From positions 1 through 45,409 of the forward strand of contig JBDRNO010000205.1 in assembly GCA_043811005.1 (NCBI GenBank): DNA of 45,409 nucleotides. Direction: 5' to 3'. This stretch comes from JBDRNO01 sp043811005. Lineage in GTDB: Bacteria; Bacteroidota; Bacteroidia; NORP154. How positions within the stretch are numbered: position 1 is the first letter of the stretch; the number at the start of each line of letters is the position of its first letter. Below the pieces are notes generated by a model. That model saw only the letters and a list, made by a program, of their open reading frames with translations, did not search any database and was not told where the DNA came from. Both the position numbers and the translations under genes were made by a program. Below are positions 7,936-17,500 of the stretch, in pieces.

Positions 7936-9600
7936 TTAACCCTTGGGGTATGTCATATGGGTTAAATTATCGTGGTTAATTGCCTCCCTTTTTGTTGCCA
8001 GTTCAAGTGCTTTTTGAAAAGTATTGTCAATTTTGTTTATAATTGGATAGAACCCTTCGTTGTTCCAGATATAACGTGCAATAAATGCTTTAAGCCATAT
8101 TTTAATGACCTTCTCGTCCCCTTTTATTAGGGCATTTTGGTACTTCTCCACACCGTTTTTCTCTGCATAAGAAATAAAATCTTTTACTATTTTATTGTCA
8201 ATTGTGAATTTTTCATTGAAAACATCAAAGCTCTTATATTCATTTAGTGCCTTTCTGTTTTTATCAGCATATTCGAAAGCGAATTGATTAATAAGATTAT
8301 TATTATTTATTGCAGTTAAGTATAAAGAGAGTTGTGTTGTGTCAATTGGAATGAAAATATCAGGCATGATACCACCTCCCCCGTAAACAATTTTCCCTCC
8401 GGGAGTTGTGAATTTTAATGAATCGGCAAAATGAATACTGGCTTCATTTTCAAATTCCCCATTAATAAAACGCTTGTATATTTCATGATAATATTTTTCA
8501 TTACCTTGTGAATAGGATTTTTGAATGCATCTCCCTGTTGGAGTAAAGTACCTGGCAACTGTTAATCGTACTGCCGAACCATCAGGAAATTCAAATTGTT
8601 CCTGTACCAATCCCTTTCCAAATGATCTTCGCCCTACAATAATCCCCCTGTCGTTATCCTGTATAGCGCCTGCGATGATCTCACTGGCGGAAGCCGAACC
8701 TTCATCAATGAGGATTATTAACTTACCCTTTTGAAATTTACCCTTACTGGTGGCAAGATAGGACGATTTTAGCCGGGATTTGCCCTTGGTATAAACAATA
8801 AGTTTTTTATCTTCTAAAAACTCATCCACAAGCTTTGTCGCACTATTTAAATAGCCACCCGGGTTTTCCCGCAGGTCGAGAATAAGCTCTTTTATGCCAT
8901 CTTTCTGTAATTTTTCAAAAGCTGTTGAGTATTCATCATAAGTTGTAGCGGAAAATCTGCTGATCCTGATATATCCGATCGAATCGTTTACCATATAGGC
9001 AACATCAACACTTTGTATGGGTATTACCCCACGGGTGATCGTGTAATCAATTGAGGAGGTGGTTCCCTTGCGGAAAATACTAATATTTACTATGCTCTCA
9101 TTTAGCCCGCGTAATCGGTTAATCACTTCTTTGTTTGTGATGCCAACACCCGCTACAAGCTCATCCTCAATTCTTATTATTCTGTCACCTGCTTCTATAC
9201 CTATAACTTTAGAAGGTCCTTTAGGAATTGGATATATAACGATTATTGTGTCATTTATTATGTTAAATTCAATCCCGATACCACAAAAAGTCCCTTCCAG
9301 GGGCTCATTTATTGCCTTTAGCTCATTTGCTGATATATATGCCGAATGAGGATCGAGATTTTTCAGTAATGTGCTTACTGTTTCTTCAGTTAAATCAGTC
9401 TTGTCAATTGAATCTACATATTCTTCTATGATATAGTTAAGTATTTCATTGATTTTGTTGAACTTGCTGAATTGCAGGGAGAATATTTTGTTCTGATTGG
9501 CAGAAAAGTTCAGCTTTGTCCCAAGGAAGATACCCAATATTATTGTAATTGATAATATTATAGGCAGGAAAACAAATATTTTTTTCAGAGGGTTTTTCAC
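7936..9600 (-). CDS. S41 C-terminal processing peptidase (CtpA/Prc-like)
   Basis: A 554-aa secreted or periplasmic serine protease that cleaves proteins near their C-terminus. An N-terminal membrane anchor or signal (about 8-30) is followed by a helical region with NLDPHSAYIS (81-90), a PDZ domain (about 95-185; GIGIEFNII ... IEAGDRIIRI), and the S41 core with LDLRENPGGYLNSA. The catalytic Ser304 is in EGSASASEI, and Lys329 in RRSFGKGLVQ, 25 residues later as in E. coli Prc. A C-terminal domain of about 150 residues extends past the core, as is common in Bacteroidota homologues. Possible substrates include envelope proteins; a role in T9SS cargo processing is not indicated by the sequence. 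Confidence 0.93.
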   Translation of the reverse strand: MKNPLKKIFVFLPIILSITIILGIFLGTKLNFSANQNKIFSLQFSKFNKINEILNYIIEEYVDSIDKTDLTEETVSTLLKNLDPHSAYISANELKAINEPLEGTFCGIGIEFNIINDTIIVIYPIPKGPSKVIGIEAGDRIIRIEDELVAGVGITNKEVINRLRGLNESIVNISIFRKGTTSSIDYTITRGVIPIQSVDVAYMVNDSIGYIRISRFSATTYDEYSTAFEKLQKDGIKELILDLRENPGGYLNSATKLVDEFLEDKKLIVYTKGKSRLKSSYLATSKGKFQKGKLIILIDEGSASASEIIAGAIQDNDRGIIVGRRSFGKGLVQEQFEFPDGSAVRLTVARYFTPTGRCIQKSYSQGNEKYYHEIYKRFINGEFENEASIHFADSLKFTTPGGKIVYGGGGIMPDIFIPIDTTQLSLYLTAINNNNLINQFAFEYADKNRKALNEYKSFDVFNEKFTIDNKIVKDFISYAEKNGVEKYQNALIKGDEKVIKIWLKAFIARYIWNNEGFYPIINKIDNTFQKALELATKREAINHDNLTHMTYPKG

Positions 9601-9679
9601 TTAAAGATTAATAATAGAACTTAACTTCGTAAATTAATTAAAAAGTTTTAATCTAAATATTTGCACATTATTAATAATA

Positions 9680-9746
9680 GTCGGCAGTCGGCAATCCTCC
9701 GTCGGCAAAAATAAAAATTGCGGACTGCTGACTGTCGACTGCCGAC
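9680..9746. repeat. GTCGGCAGTC hairpin repeat, copy 1
   Basis: Two 29-nt arms (9680-9708 and 9718-9746) are inverse to each other at 23 of 29 positions, with an A-rich loop of 9 nt. Each arm is itself built of degenerate units of GTCGGCAGTC type. It lies between the protease and deaminase genes and could stop transcription of the deaminase gene. A second copy is at 11434-11517. Confidence 0.75.
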
Positions 9747-9777
9747 CCGAAAAATATGTGAAGTATAATAAAATTAG

Positions 9778-9793
9778 TCCGCCAGCTGGCGGA
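9778..9793. repeat. 16-bp palindrome TCCGCCAGCTGGCGGA
   Basis: A perfect palindrome downstream of the deaminase gene. The same 16 bp occurs at 5965-5980 inside the TPR gene, one mismatch copy at 45104-45119, and a longer form at 45143-45168. Confidence 0.75.
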
Positions 9794-9828
9794 TCAAGCC
9801 ATAGATATTGAAATTCCGATACGATTAA

Positions 9829-10311
9829 TTAGTTACGATATTTTATAACCTCAACATTAAATTTCTTCAGGAATTCAAGTCCTTCTTCTTTTGCAAGACC
9901 TTTATATTCAGCATAAGAGTCTAAATAAAATACTTTTGTTATGCCGGTTGAAAATATCATTCTTGAACAAGGCAAACAAGGGGAAAGGGTTATATAAACC
10001 GTTGCTCCTTCAAGAGTTACTTTGTTTTTTGCTGCGTAAAGTATTGCATTTTCTTCGGCATGTAATGCTAAAGAACAACTGCCATCCATGCTTCTCGGGC
10101 ATCCCTCTTCAGGCCATTCTTCATCACAATTGTGAGTTCCGGCAGGTGGTCCGTTGTAACCAATTGAAACAATGCGCGTATCTTTTGCAATAACAGCCCC
10201 AACCTTCATCTTAATACAGTGTGAACGCTTTGCCAGGTTGATGGCAAGGTCCATATAAATCTCATTATAACTTGGGCTGGAGATGGTCTTTGTTTTTTTT
10301 GTTAATCTCAT
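9829..10311 (-). CDS. dCMP/cytidine deaminase (ComEB-like)
   Basis: A 160-aa zinc-dependent deaminase, most likely converting dCMP to dUMP for thymidylate synthesis. Zinc ligands and the proton shuttle are visible: His84-Ala-Glu86 in ALHAEENAI, and Cys112 and Cys115 in SPCLPCSRMI. The substrate region GYNGPPAGTHNCDE and the CPRSMDG segment with an extra Cys/His cluster are typical of the ComEB/dCMP deaminase group. Length is usual. An inverted repeat TTGCATAAC/GTTATGCAA (10362-10370 and 10385-10393) lies in the upstream region, with no known meaning. Confidence 0.9.
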   Translation of the reverse strand: MRLTKKTKTISSPSYNEIYMDLAINLAKRSHCIKMKVGAVIAKDTRIVSIGYNGPPAGTHNCDEEWPEEGCPRSMDGSCSLALHAEENAILYAAKNKVTLEGATVYITLSPCLPCSRMIFSTGITKVFYLDSYAEYKGLAKEEGLEFLKKFNVEVIKYRN

Positions 10312-10418
10312 GTGCTAATATTTTGACATATTTAACCTCTTTTTTGGTTTTGCATGCCCAGTTGCATAACAGGGGTTTTGGCAAGTTATGCAAAATCACC
10401 AAATCGCCAAATAAATTT

Positions 10419-11169
10419 GTACCGAAGGAGGGACTGGGGCTGTCCAAAAAGTAAATTTAAAATAATCTCAACCAAATAATATTTTGTCAGGGATAAAGTT
10501 CTATTTTATTGAATAATGAACATTTGAACAATCGAATGATGAATGATGAATTTTTATGTTCGTTTATTCTAAATAACACTATTTTTTTTCAGCGGTCTTT
10601 ATGCTTGAAACGAAAATTGAAATTAACTCGTTACATTCGGTCAATGCAGGGTCAAGTTTCTCCTGAGATTTTATCAATGGGTTTCGCTTAATGATCTTTA
10701 AACAAATATTGGTTTCACGGAGCTCTTTCAGAATTACTTTAAACTTGTGAATAAAATCCCTTTGTGATTCAGCGCTCTGCACTTCACCATAATGCAGTGC
10801 AGGTGATGTTCCGCTCCTGGTCAGTTGCCCGGCTATATGATTACCAATTCGCGTATTTGGTAATTGCTCAACAATTTCCATGATTAAAATGGCAAAACTG
10901 ATAAGCCGTTCGTCAAGGTCATATTTTCTGTTTCTATTCATAATTCATCATTCAAATGTTCATTATTCGATATTCAAATAGCAATATAACAGCTATATTA
11001 TAACTACTGATTAGTTGCAATTATAGATATAACCAAATTTTATTTGGCAGTCCAACTGACAAAATGTCTTTTTGGACAGCCCCCCATATCGAATGACATG
11101 GCGAATCCCACCTACCTACTACCTGCTTCCAGGGTTTAAATTTTCAAATTAAGTACCGAAGGAGGGACT
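10419..11169. mobile_element. Small element bounded by copies of the tRNA-Leu 3' end
   Basis: The 17 bp GTACCGAAGGAGGGACT occurs at 10419-10435 and again at 11153-11169, where it is the 3' end of the tRNA-Leu gene. This is the layout left by integration into a tRNA 3' end. Directly inside the left copy starts GGGGCTGTCCAAAAAG (10436-10451); its inverse is at 11068-11083, so a 648-bp unit with 16-bp terminal inverted repeats lies within. A second, inner pair of 18-bp inverted repeats (10511-10528 and 10951-10968, GAATAATGAACATTTGAA) encloses the four-helix-bundle gene. No integrase or transposase is present, so it is a remnant or a non-autonomous element. The terminal repeat resembles insertion-sequence ends, but I cannot name a family with confidence. 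Confidence 0.6.
10579..10941 (-). CDS. Four-helix-bundle protein (S23/TIGR02436-like)
   Basis: A 120-aa helical protein of the family first seen in 23S rRNA intervening sequences and related to the Avd accessory fold. Diagnostic segments are YDLDERLISFAILIMEIVEQ, then NTRIGNHIAGQLTRSGTSPA and YGEVQSAESQRDFIHKFKV. The reading frame is intact with ATG at 10941. It is the only gene in the tRNA-bounded element and is enclosed by 18-bp inverted repeats. The cellular role of stand-alone members is not established. No reverse transcriptase is nearby, so a diversity-generating retroelement role is not supported. Confidence 0.85.
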   Translation of the reverse strand: MNRNRKYDLDERLISFAILIMEIVEQLPNTRIGNHIAGQLTRSGTSPALHYGEVQSAESQRDFIHKFKVILKELRETNICLKIIKRNPLIKSQEKLDPALTECNELISIFVSSIKTAEKK

Positions 11170-11237
11170 CGAACCCTCACGGAGTTGCCCCCACTGGATT
11201 TTGAGTCCAGCGCGTCTACCAATTCCGCCACTTCGGC
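11154..11237 (-). tRNA. tRNA-Leu (anticodon CAA)
   Basis: An 84-nt gene. The acceptor stem GCCGAAG pairs with CTTCGGT, and the D arm contains TTGGTAGA. The anticodon stem-loop is CTGGA-CTCAAAA-TCCAG with anticodon CAA at 11201-11203, reading UUG. A long variable arm (GGGGGCAACTCCG) marks a class II tRNA, and the T arm contains GGTTCGAGTCC. CCA is not encoded. Its last 17 or so bases are duplicated at 10419-10435. Confidence 0.95.
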
Positions 11238-11795
11238 ATTATTTTTTGTGTTTATCAAATTCCTATATTTTGCAGTGCGAAATTATTGAAATGTTTTGGA
11301 TACTCAAAGAGATAAGAATAGAACTTAATAAATTGTTTAAAGAAATTATATATAATTGGGCTACGTTTATTTAAAATCGAGTTTTAAATAAAAATCGCTT
11401 TAGCGGGAAATACATTTTACCAATATGATACAAGTCGGCAGTCTACAGCCTTCAGTCGGCAATCAGCAGTCTGTAGGAAGCATTTTTTTGCCGACTGGTG
11501 ACTGCCGACTGCTGACTCGTCTATTTACATCAAAAAAATTATCGATAAATGCAAAAACATAAATTATTGCACAAAATTTATATAAATATTGAAATTCCGA
11601 TTACTTGTTCAATAATATTATTAGTTTCGCAACCTAAATAGTGTCCGTCCATAAAGTCCGGAATTTTGAAACAAGTTTTATCAAATTTTACATACGCTTG
11701 TATTTATTAGCAAACAGACGATTAAACGTAAAACATGATAATGGGGCAATAGAACAGTGAATCTATTTAATTTTTAATTTGTAATTGTTTAACCC
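11238..11795. other. Non-coding interval between tRNA-Leu and prs
   Basis: About 560 bp with no gene I can support. It holds the second GTCGGCAGTC hairpin (11434-11517) and a stretch GTGTCCGTCCATAAAGTCCG at about 11641 that looks like the end of a lost element but has no partner in the window. The leader of prs is AT-rich; I could not place a convincing promoter. Confidence 0.5.
11434..11517. repeat. GTCGGCAGTC hairpin repeat, copy 2
   Basis: The left arm (11434-11462) and right arm (11489-11517) are imperfect inverses, both built of GTCGGCAGTC-like units, separated by a short segment ending in a run of seven T. It belongs to the same family as 9680-9746. Confidence 0.75.
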
Positions 11796-12728
11796 ATGAC
11801 TTCAGAAGTTAAAATATTTTCTTGTACGGCCTCTCTCTATCTAGCTGAAAAGATTGCAGCCAGCTATGGCATAGAACTTGGCAAAGTAACCGTATCCCAC
11901 TTCAGCGATGGCGAGTTTCAGCCAGGGATTGAAGAAACAGTTAGGGGGTCAGATGTTTTTATTATTCAATCTACTTTTCCCCCATCTGATAATTTGTTTG
12001 AGCTTTTACTAATGGTTGATGCCGCCAAAAGAGCATCATCAAAGCAAATCGTTGCAGTTGTTCCTTATTTCGGTTTTGCAAGGCAGGACAGGAAAGATAA
12101 TCCGAGGGTTTCTATTGGCGCTAAGTTGATTGCAAATTTATTAACCGCCTCAGGTATTACGCGGATAATGACAATGGATTTGCATGCCGATCAAATTCAG
12201 GGATTTTTTGATGTTCCAGTTGATCACCTGTATGCTTCAGCAATTTTTATTCCTTACATACAGAGTTTGAATTTGAAAAACCTGGCAATGGCTTCCCCTG
12301 ATACCGGGGGAACACGAAGAGCAAATGCTTATGCAAAATTTCTCAAAAGCGAACTGGTTGTTTGTTATAAACAGCGAAAAGGGGCAAATGTTATTGAAAA
12401 CATGAATGTTATTGGTGATGTTGATGGTAAAGATGTTGTTATTGTAGATGATATTATTGATACAGGAGGAACCCTTGCAAAAGCTTCTGATATGTTTATT
12501 GATAAAGGAGCTTCATCCGTAAGAGCTGTGTGTACTCATCCGGTTTTATCGGGAAAAGCATACGAAAAGCTTGAAAAATGCGGAATAACCGAATTAGTTG
12601 TTACCGACACAATACCGTTGAAACAGGAATGTAGTAAGATCAAAGTGTTAACCGCAGCCGACTTGTTTGCAGACATTATTAACAAGGTACATAACCTCGA
12701 ATCAATTAGTTCACATTTTATCTTTTAA
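11796..12728 (+). CDS. prs: Ribose-phosphate pyrophosphokinase (PRPP synthetase)
   Basis: A 310-aa class I enzyme making 5-phosphoribosyl 1-pyrophosphate from ribose 5-phosphate and ATP, which feeds nucleotide, His and Trp synthesis. The PRPP-binding loop is VVIVDDIIDTGGT (Asp218 to Thr226). The catalytic His is in MDLHADQIQGFF, and the ATP-contact region is YFGFARQDRKDNPR. Length matches the family. The N-terminal KIFSCTASLYLAEKIA and FSDGEFQPGIEETVRG are standard. It is followed by rplY, an order often seen in bacteria where prs, rplY and pth sit together. Confidence 0.96.
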   Translation: MTSEVKIFSCTASLYLAEKIAASYGIELGKVTVSHFSDGEFQPGIEETVRGSDVFIIQSTFPPSDNLFELLLMVDAAKRASSKQIVAVVPYFGFARQDRKDNPRVSIGAKLIANLLTASGITRIMTMDLHADQIQGFFDVPVDHLYASAIFIPYIQSLNLKNLAMASPDTGGTRRANAYAKFLKSELVVCYKQRKGANVIENMNVIGDVDGKDVVIVDDIIDTGGTLAKASDMFIDKGASSVRAVCTHPVLSGKAYEKLEKCGITELVVTDTIPLKQECSKIKVLTAADLFADIINKVHNLESISSHFIF

Positions 12729-12749
12729 GATGATTTCAAATTATTAATA

Positions 12750-12757
12750 TACTTTTG
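12750..12757 (+). promoter_or_regulatory. Possible -7 box for rplY
   Basis: TACTTTTG fits TAnnTTTG and lies 82 nt before the rplY start. No clear -33 element is seen at the right distance, so rplY may also be read through from prs. Confidence 0.3.
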
Positions 12758-12838
12758 TAAGTCATAATAAATTATAATTAATCAGCGTCAAAAAAATGTT
12801 GTGTTTTTTTAATTCTGATTATCTAAATAATAAGAGAG

Positions 12839-13564
12839 ATGAAATTCATAGCAATTAGTGGCTCTAAAAGAGAGAATGTTGGGAAAAAAGATGCAAAGCT
12901 ATTAAGAAGACAGGGGAAAGTGCCCTGTATTCTTTATGGAGGAGAGCAGCAGTTATTTTTTTCTGCCGAGGAGAACAGTTTTAAGAAGTTGGTCTATACA
13001 CCGGAAATGTGTGCCGCAAGGTTGGATATTGAAGGGAAGCAATACAATGCTGTCCTAAAAGAAATCCAGTTTCATCCCGTGACAGACAGGATACTACACG
13101 TTGACTTTTTGGAGGTGTTTGATGATAAAAAAGTTACTGTGAACGTACCGGTAAAGTTGGTTGGCGTCTCTAAAGGTGTTTTAGAGGGGGGGCAATTGAT
13201 CGTAAAAAACAGACGTCTAAAAGTAAAAGCTTTATTCGCAAAAATACCAGATCATATTGAGGTAAATATTGAAAATATCAAAATAGGAAACTCTGCTAAA
13301 GTTGCTGATCTGGAATTTGAGGATGTGGCGTTTTTAGACCCACCTAATAGTGTTATATTGGTTGTTAAAGCACCGAGAGAGCTTATAGAAGTTACACCAA
13401 TTGTTAAAGAGGTAGGAAAAGAGGCACTGGAAGAGGGCGCAGAAGGAGAAAAGAAAGAAGGTGAAGAAGGAAAACCCGAAGATACTCCCCCCGGAGCATC
13501 CAAAGAACCTGGTAAAGAAGGGAAAGATAAAGGTGGAAGCTGGGGTGATAAGAAACAAAGTTAG
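12839..13564 (+). CDS. rplY: Ribosomal protein bL25 (CTC/TL5 form)
   Basis: A 241-aa 5S rRNA-binding protein of the large subunit. The N-terminal L25 domain (about 1-92) has GKVPCILYGG and KEIQFHPVTDRILHVDFLEV. The C-terminal TL5/CTC beta domain (about 98-185) has VPVKLVGVSKGVLEGG and IENIKIGNSAKVADLE. A tail of about 50 residues rich in Glu, Gly, Lys and Pro follows and is probably disordered, as in many Bacteroidota homologues. It lies between prs and pth. Confidence 0.94.
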   Translation: MKFIAISGSKRENVGKKDAKLLRRQGKVPCILYGGEQQLFFSAEENSFKKLVYTPEMCAARLDIEGKQYNAVLKEIQFHPVTDRILHVDFLEVFDDKKVTVNVPVKLVGVSKGVLEGGQLIVKNRRLKVKALFAKIPDHIEVNIENIKIGNSAKVADLEFEDVAFLDPPNSVILVVKAPRELIEVTPIVKEVGKEALEEGAEGEKKEGEEGKPEDTPPGASKEPGKEGKDKGGSWGDKKQS

Positions 13565-13769
13565 GTCGTAATTTATTATTCGTTAATTGTTAATAGTATA
13601 TAATTTGTATACCGCCAGGTGTTTCCACCTGACGCAAAAAAATTATTTTGCTAATTTCTTCAACTTAATTTCCATAACCGTTTAACAAATAACTGTTAAC
13701 GGGTAACTAATTTGAACAATTCACATACTTATTTTTTTTCCTTCCATTTTTAAAACTACCTTAGGAGTT

Positions 13770-14345
13770 ATGAAATTCCTAATTGTCGGCTTGGGAAACG
13801 TTGGCGAAGAATATGTCAATAACCGCCATAATATCGGGTTCCTCGTATTGGACGCTCTCGCTGAAGCATCAAAGATCCCTTTTAAGTTAAAACGGCACGC
13901 ATTTACTTCTGAGTTCAAATTCAAAGGGAGGATTTTTGTTTTGATCAAGCCCACAACCTATATGAACCTTAGCGGGAAAGCAGTCAATTATTGGCTGCAG
14001 AAAGAAAAAATACCTTTGGAAAATCTGCTGGTTATCGTTGATGATATTGCACTGCCTTGTGGAACACTGCGAATGAGGGAGAAAGGGGGCGATGGAGGTC
14101 ATAATGGTTTGCAAAATATAAACGAAGTGCTTGGCACTAATAATTATGCCCGGCTGCGTTTTGGAATTGGAGCTGAATTTCCTAAAGGCAGCCAGGTAAA
14201 TTATGTTTTGGGAGAATGGACAAAGAGCGAAGAAAAGATTGTTTTACAAAGAGTAGATCAGGTAATTGAAATGATTAAAAGTTATGCAACGATTGGTGTT
14301 CAAAAAACAATGTCTGAGTTTAATAAAAAGATTACAATAATGTGA
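13770..14345 (+). CDS. pth: Peptidyl-tRNA hydrolase
   Basis: A 191-aa enzyme that releases peptides from stalled peptidyl-tRNA. Catalytic and binding residues align with E. coli Pth: Asn10 and His20 in GLGNVGEEYVNNRHNIGF, Asn66 in PTTYMNLSGKAV, Asp92 in VIVDDIALPCG, and Asn112 in GGHNGLQNI. Length is normal. About 200 bp with no visible gene separate it from rplY. Confidence 0.96.
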   Translation: MKFLIVGLGNVGEEYVNNRHNIGFLVLDALAEASKIPFKLKRHAFTSEFKFKGRIFVLIKPTTYMNLSGKAVNYWLQKEKIPLENLLVIVDDIALPCGTLRMREKGGDGGHNGLQNINEVLGTNNYARLRFGIGAEFPKGSQVNYVLGEWTKSEEKIVLQRVDQVIEMIKSYATIGVQKTMSEFNKKITIM

Positions 14346-14360
14346 GTTCAATATTAAAAA

Positions 14361-14423
14361 GTTGTTACTGTTCTGGTATAAAGAAAAAAACAATTGGTTA
14401 CATTTACCCCCAAACAGTAACAA
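14361..14423 (+). repeat. Dispersed repeat copy 2 with inverted arms behind pth
   Basis: TTGTTACTGTTCTGGTATAA (from 14362) is the second copy of the repeat at 5311-5345. Its first 11 bases TTGTTACTGTT are inverted at 14413-14423 (AACAGTAACAA), so a stem with a loop of about 40 nt could form behind pth. Confidence 0.55.
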
Positions 14424-14427
14424 AAAA

Positions 14428-14457
14428 TTGCACTTTACTTTAATGAAATTATCTTTG
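14428..14457 (+). promoter_or_regulatory. Bacteroidota-type promoter for the 1834-aa secreted protein
   Basis: TTG at 14428-14430 and TATCTTTG at 14450-14457 fit the -33 and -7 elements with a 19-nt spacer. The leader to the ATG at 14514 would be about 50 nt. Confidence 0.55.
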
Positions 14458-14513
14458 TATTATTATAACAAATTATTTTAATATCAAAATTCTAACCAGA
14501 AAAACGTATAACC

Positions 14514-17500
14514 ATGTCACACTTTATTAAAAGGAACTTAACAGGTATTTTATTAATTTCTGCTATTAACATCAACGTTCAGGCACAAACTGTGTTTATT
14601 AATGAAATTCACTATGATAATACCAGCACCGATGTAAACGAAGGGATTGAGATAGCCGGGCCGGCAGGTACGGATTTAACCTGTTACGAACTGCTCTTTT
14701 ATAATGGCGATGACAGCTTGCAGGATCCTTCCTTATTCTTAACCGGAACCATCCCTGATCAAGGTTGTGGTTACGGCACGGTTTGGTTCGCCAAATCCGG
14801 CATACAAAACGGCTCTGCTGACGCTATCGGTTTGTACGATACTTGTTCCAGCGCGGTAATTCAATTCCTGAGTTATGAAGGGCAGATGCAGGCATTGGAT
14901 GGCCCTGCTTCCGGAATGACCTCGACAGATATTGGGGTTTCGGAACCTTCTACAACCCCCATAGGACAATCCCTGCAACTTATCGGATCCGGAGCCATTT
15001 ATACGGATTTTAGCTGGACAGGACCGGTTACAAGCTCAGAAGGGTCTGTGAACAGCGGACAAATATTCTGTGTGGGCGATACTATTTTATCTTTTGCAAT
15101 TACCACCATATCTGTGAAAGAAGATACAGGTATCGTTTCGATAGATGTTTCTATCCAAAATCCAAGCGCTACCGATACTTTCACCGTTGAAGTTGCGTAT
15201 AACAGCGGAACTGCTTCACCGGGAAGTGACTTTAATTTTACCACGCAAACATTATATTTCCCCCCCCTGGATTCATCAAACCAATCCGCCACTATTACAA
15301 TTGTTGACGATGCAATACCCGAGAGCGCAGAGACTATCATCCTTGCACTGCAGAACCAATCAGGTGGCGCAATACTCCTTGATTCTGTCCTTACTATTAC
15401 CATCCAGGGCAATGATGTTGTAATTGCATCATGCTCTTATTTGTTCTTCTCAGAATATATAGAGGGCTCATCATATAATAAAGCTATTGAAGTCTACAAT
15501 CCCACACCGGATACGGTTGATCTCAGCACTTACACCTTTCTTAAAAGAACTAATGGTAATGGCAGCGTAATTTCATATACTTTTAATGGTTTAATGCCTC
15601 CAGGAGATGTGTTTGTCATAGTTAATTCCCAGGCAGACTCATTAACTCTTCTGCTATTAGGTGATACAATATCCGCTATTACCGGGTTCAATGGAGACGA
15701 TGCCCTGGCTATAGTAGATCCTATCGGAGATACTGTTGATGTTTTTGGAGAATGGGGCGTTGATCCCGGTACCGACTGGACTGTAGATACCGGTGCTACA
15801 AGTGAATACACACTGGTAAGGAAAGCAAATATTAAGCAGGGACAATTGTACTGGTCAACCGGAGCAACTGAATGGGATGTTTATCCACTGGATGACTTTT
15901 CACATCTCGGCTCACACACGATGGATCCATGTACCGTTGATTGCTCTCCTTTTATTGCTGATGCCGGGGTGGATGATACATTATGTGCAGGTGATACCAT
16001 AACCTTGAATGCCTCTGCATCAGGTGGTACGGGAAGCTATAGCTATGCGTGGTATACCGATACAACACTTAGTGATACGAGTATTGCAAATCCTTTTGCA
16101 ACCCCTTTAATTTCAACCAATTATATTGTAATAGCAACCGACTTAAGTACTAGCTGCAGCGATACGGATACTGTCACTGTTGTTGTTATTCCCGCACCTG
16201 TTGCAGATGCAGGTTCTGATGGTCCTGTTTGTGCCAATAATGCCGCTGTTTTTCTAAATGGTTCTGTATCAGGTGGCAGTACTACAGGGCAGTGGTCAAC
16301 AACAGGAACAGGGATATTTTCACCAGACGATATTACGCTTAATGCAACATATACACCAAATGCAGCTGATACGGCAGCCGGAAGCGTTGTGTTAATACTT
16401 ACTTCAACCAATAATGGTGTTTGTGCAGCTGACGTGGATACAATGATAATTACAATAACACCTTCGCCTGTAGTAGATGCCGGGCCTGATCAAACCGTTT
16501 GTGCTGATAATACAATAATTTACCTAAATGGTTCAGTATCAGGAGGGGCTGCAGCGGGTCTATGGACAACAATAGGAAGCGGAATATTTATTCCAAATGA
16601 CTCTAGTCTTAATACAGCTTATATTCTCAGCCCGCCAGATAGCATAGCTGGTGAAGTAACGCTTATACTTACTTCCACTAATAATGGAAACTGCCTGGCA
16701 GTAAGCGATTCAATAATAATTACAATAACACCTCTGCCTGTAGCCAATATCACAGCTTTGGGGGCAACTAACTTCTGCTTCGGAGACAATACTGAGCTTC
16801 AGTCGGATTCTGCAAACACATATCTATGGCTGCTCAACGGCATAAGTACGGGACAAACAACACAAAATATTTTCACTTCAGCCGCAGGCGATTACCAGGT
16901 TATTGTAACAGGCACATCAGGATGTACAGACACATCAGCCATAGAAACGGTCGTAGTAAATCCTTTACCGGTTATTGATATCTCTTTAATGACCATTGAT
17001 TCCAGCAGTTGCGGAAGCAATGATGGAGTCATCACGGGTATAACCGTCAGTAGCGGCACACCTCCTTTTACTTATCAATGGGTGAATAGTATACTTACAG
17101 TTGTTGGTGGTGACTCAGCAAATTTGGTCAATGTCTCTTCTGATTCATATACATTAACTGTAACAGATTCCAATGGCTGTTCCGCAGTATCAGGACCCTA
17201 TACTATCAATGATGCCGGTGCACCCCCTGCACCAACTGCAAGCTCACCATCCCCTTATTGTAGCGGAGATCCCATTGCAGATCTTACTGCCGCGGGTACT
17301 GGCGGAACATTATACTGGTTTTCGGATATTACTTTAATTGACACTCTGGATTCCGGCAGTTCCTTCACGTCAGGTGCAACGGCTACCGATACTTTCTACG
17401 TGGCTGAAATAGGAACTTGTCTCGGACTTGCAACCCAGGTGATAATTACGGTAAATCCTATACCAACAGCTAATATCACCGCCTTGGATACTACAACTTT

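Noticed and set aside
10421..10435. A second tRNA gene near the deaminase
   Set aside because: Only the last 17 or so bases of tRNA-Leu are present; there is no anticodon arm or D arm next to it.
10579..10941. Diversity-generating retroelement, since Avd proteins are four-helix bundles and adhesins are nearby
   Set aside because: No reverse transcriptase and no template/variable repeat pair with A-specific changes were seen in the window.
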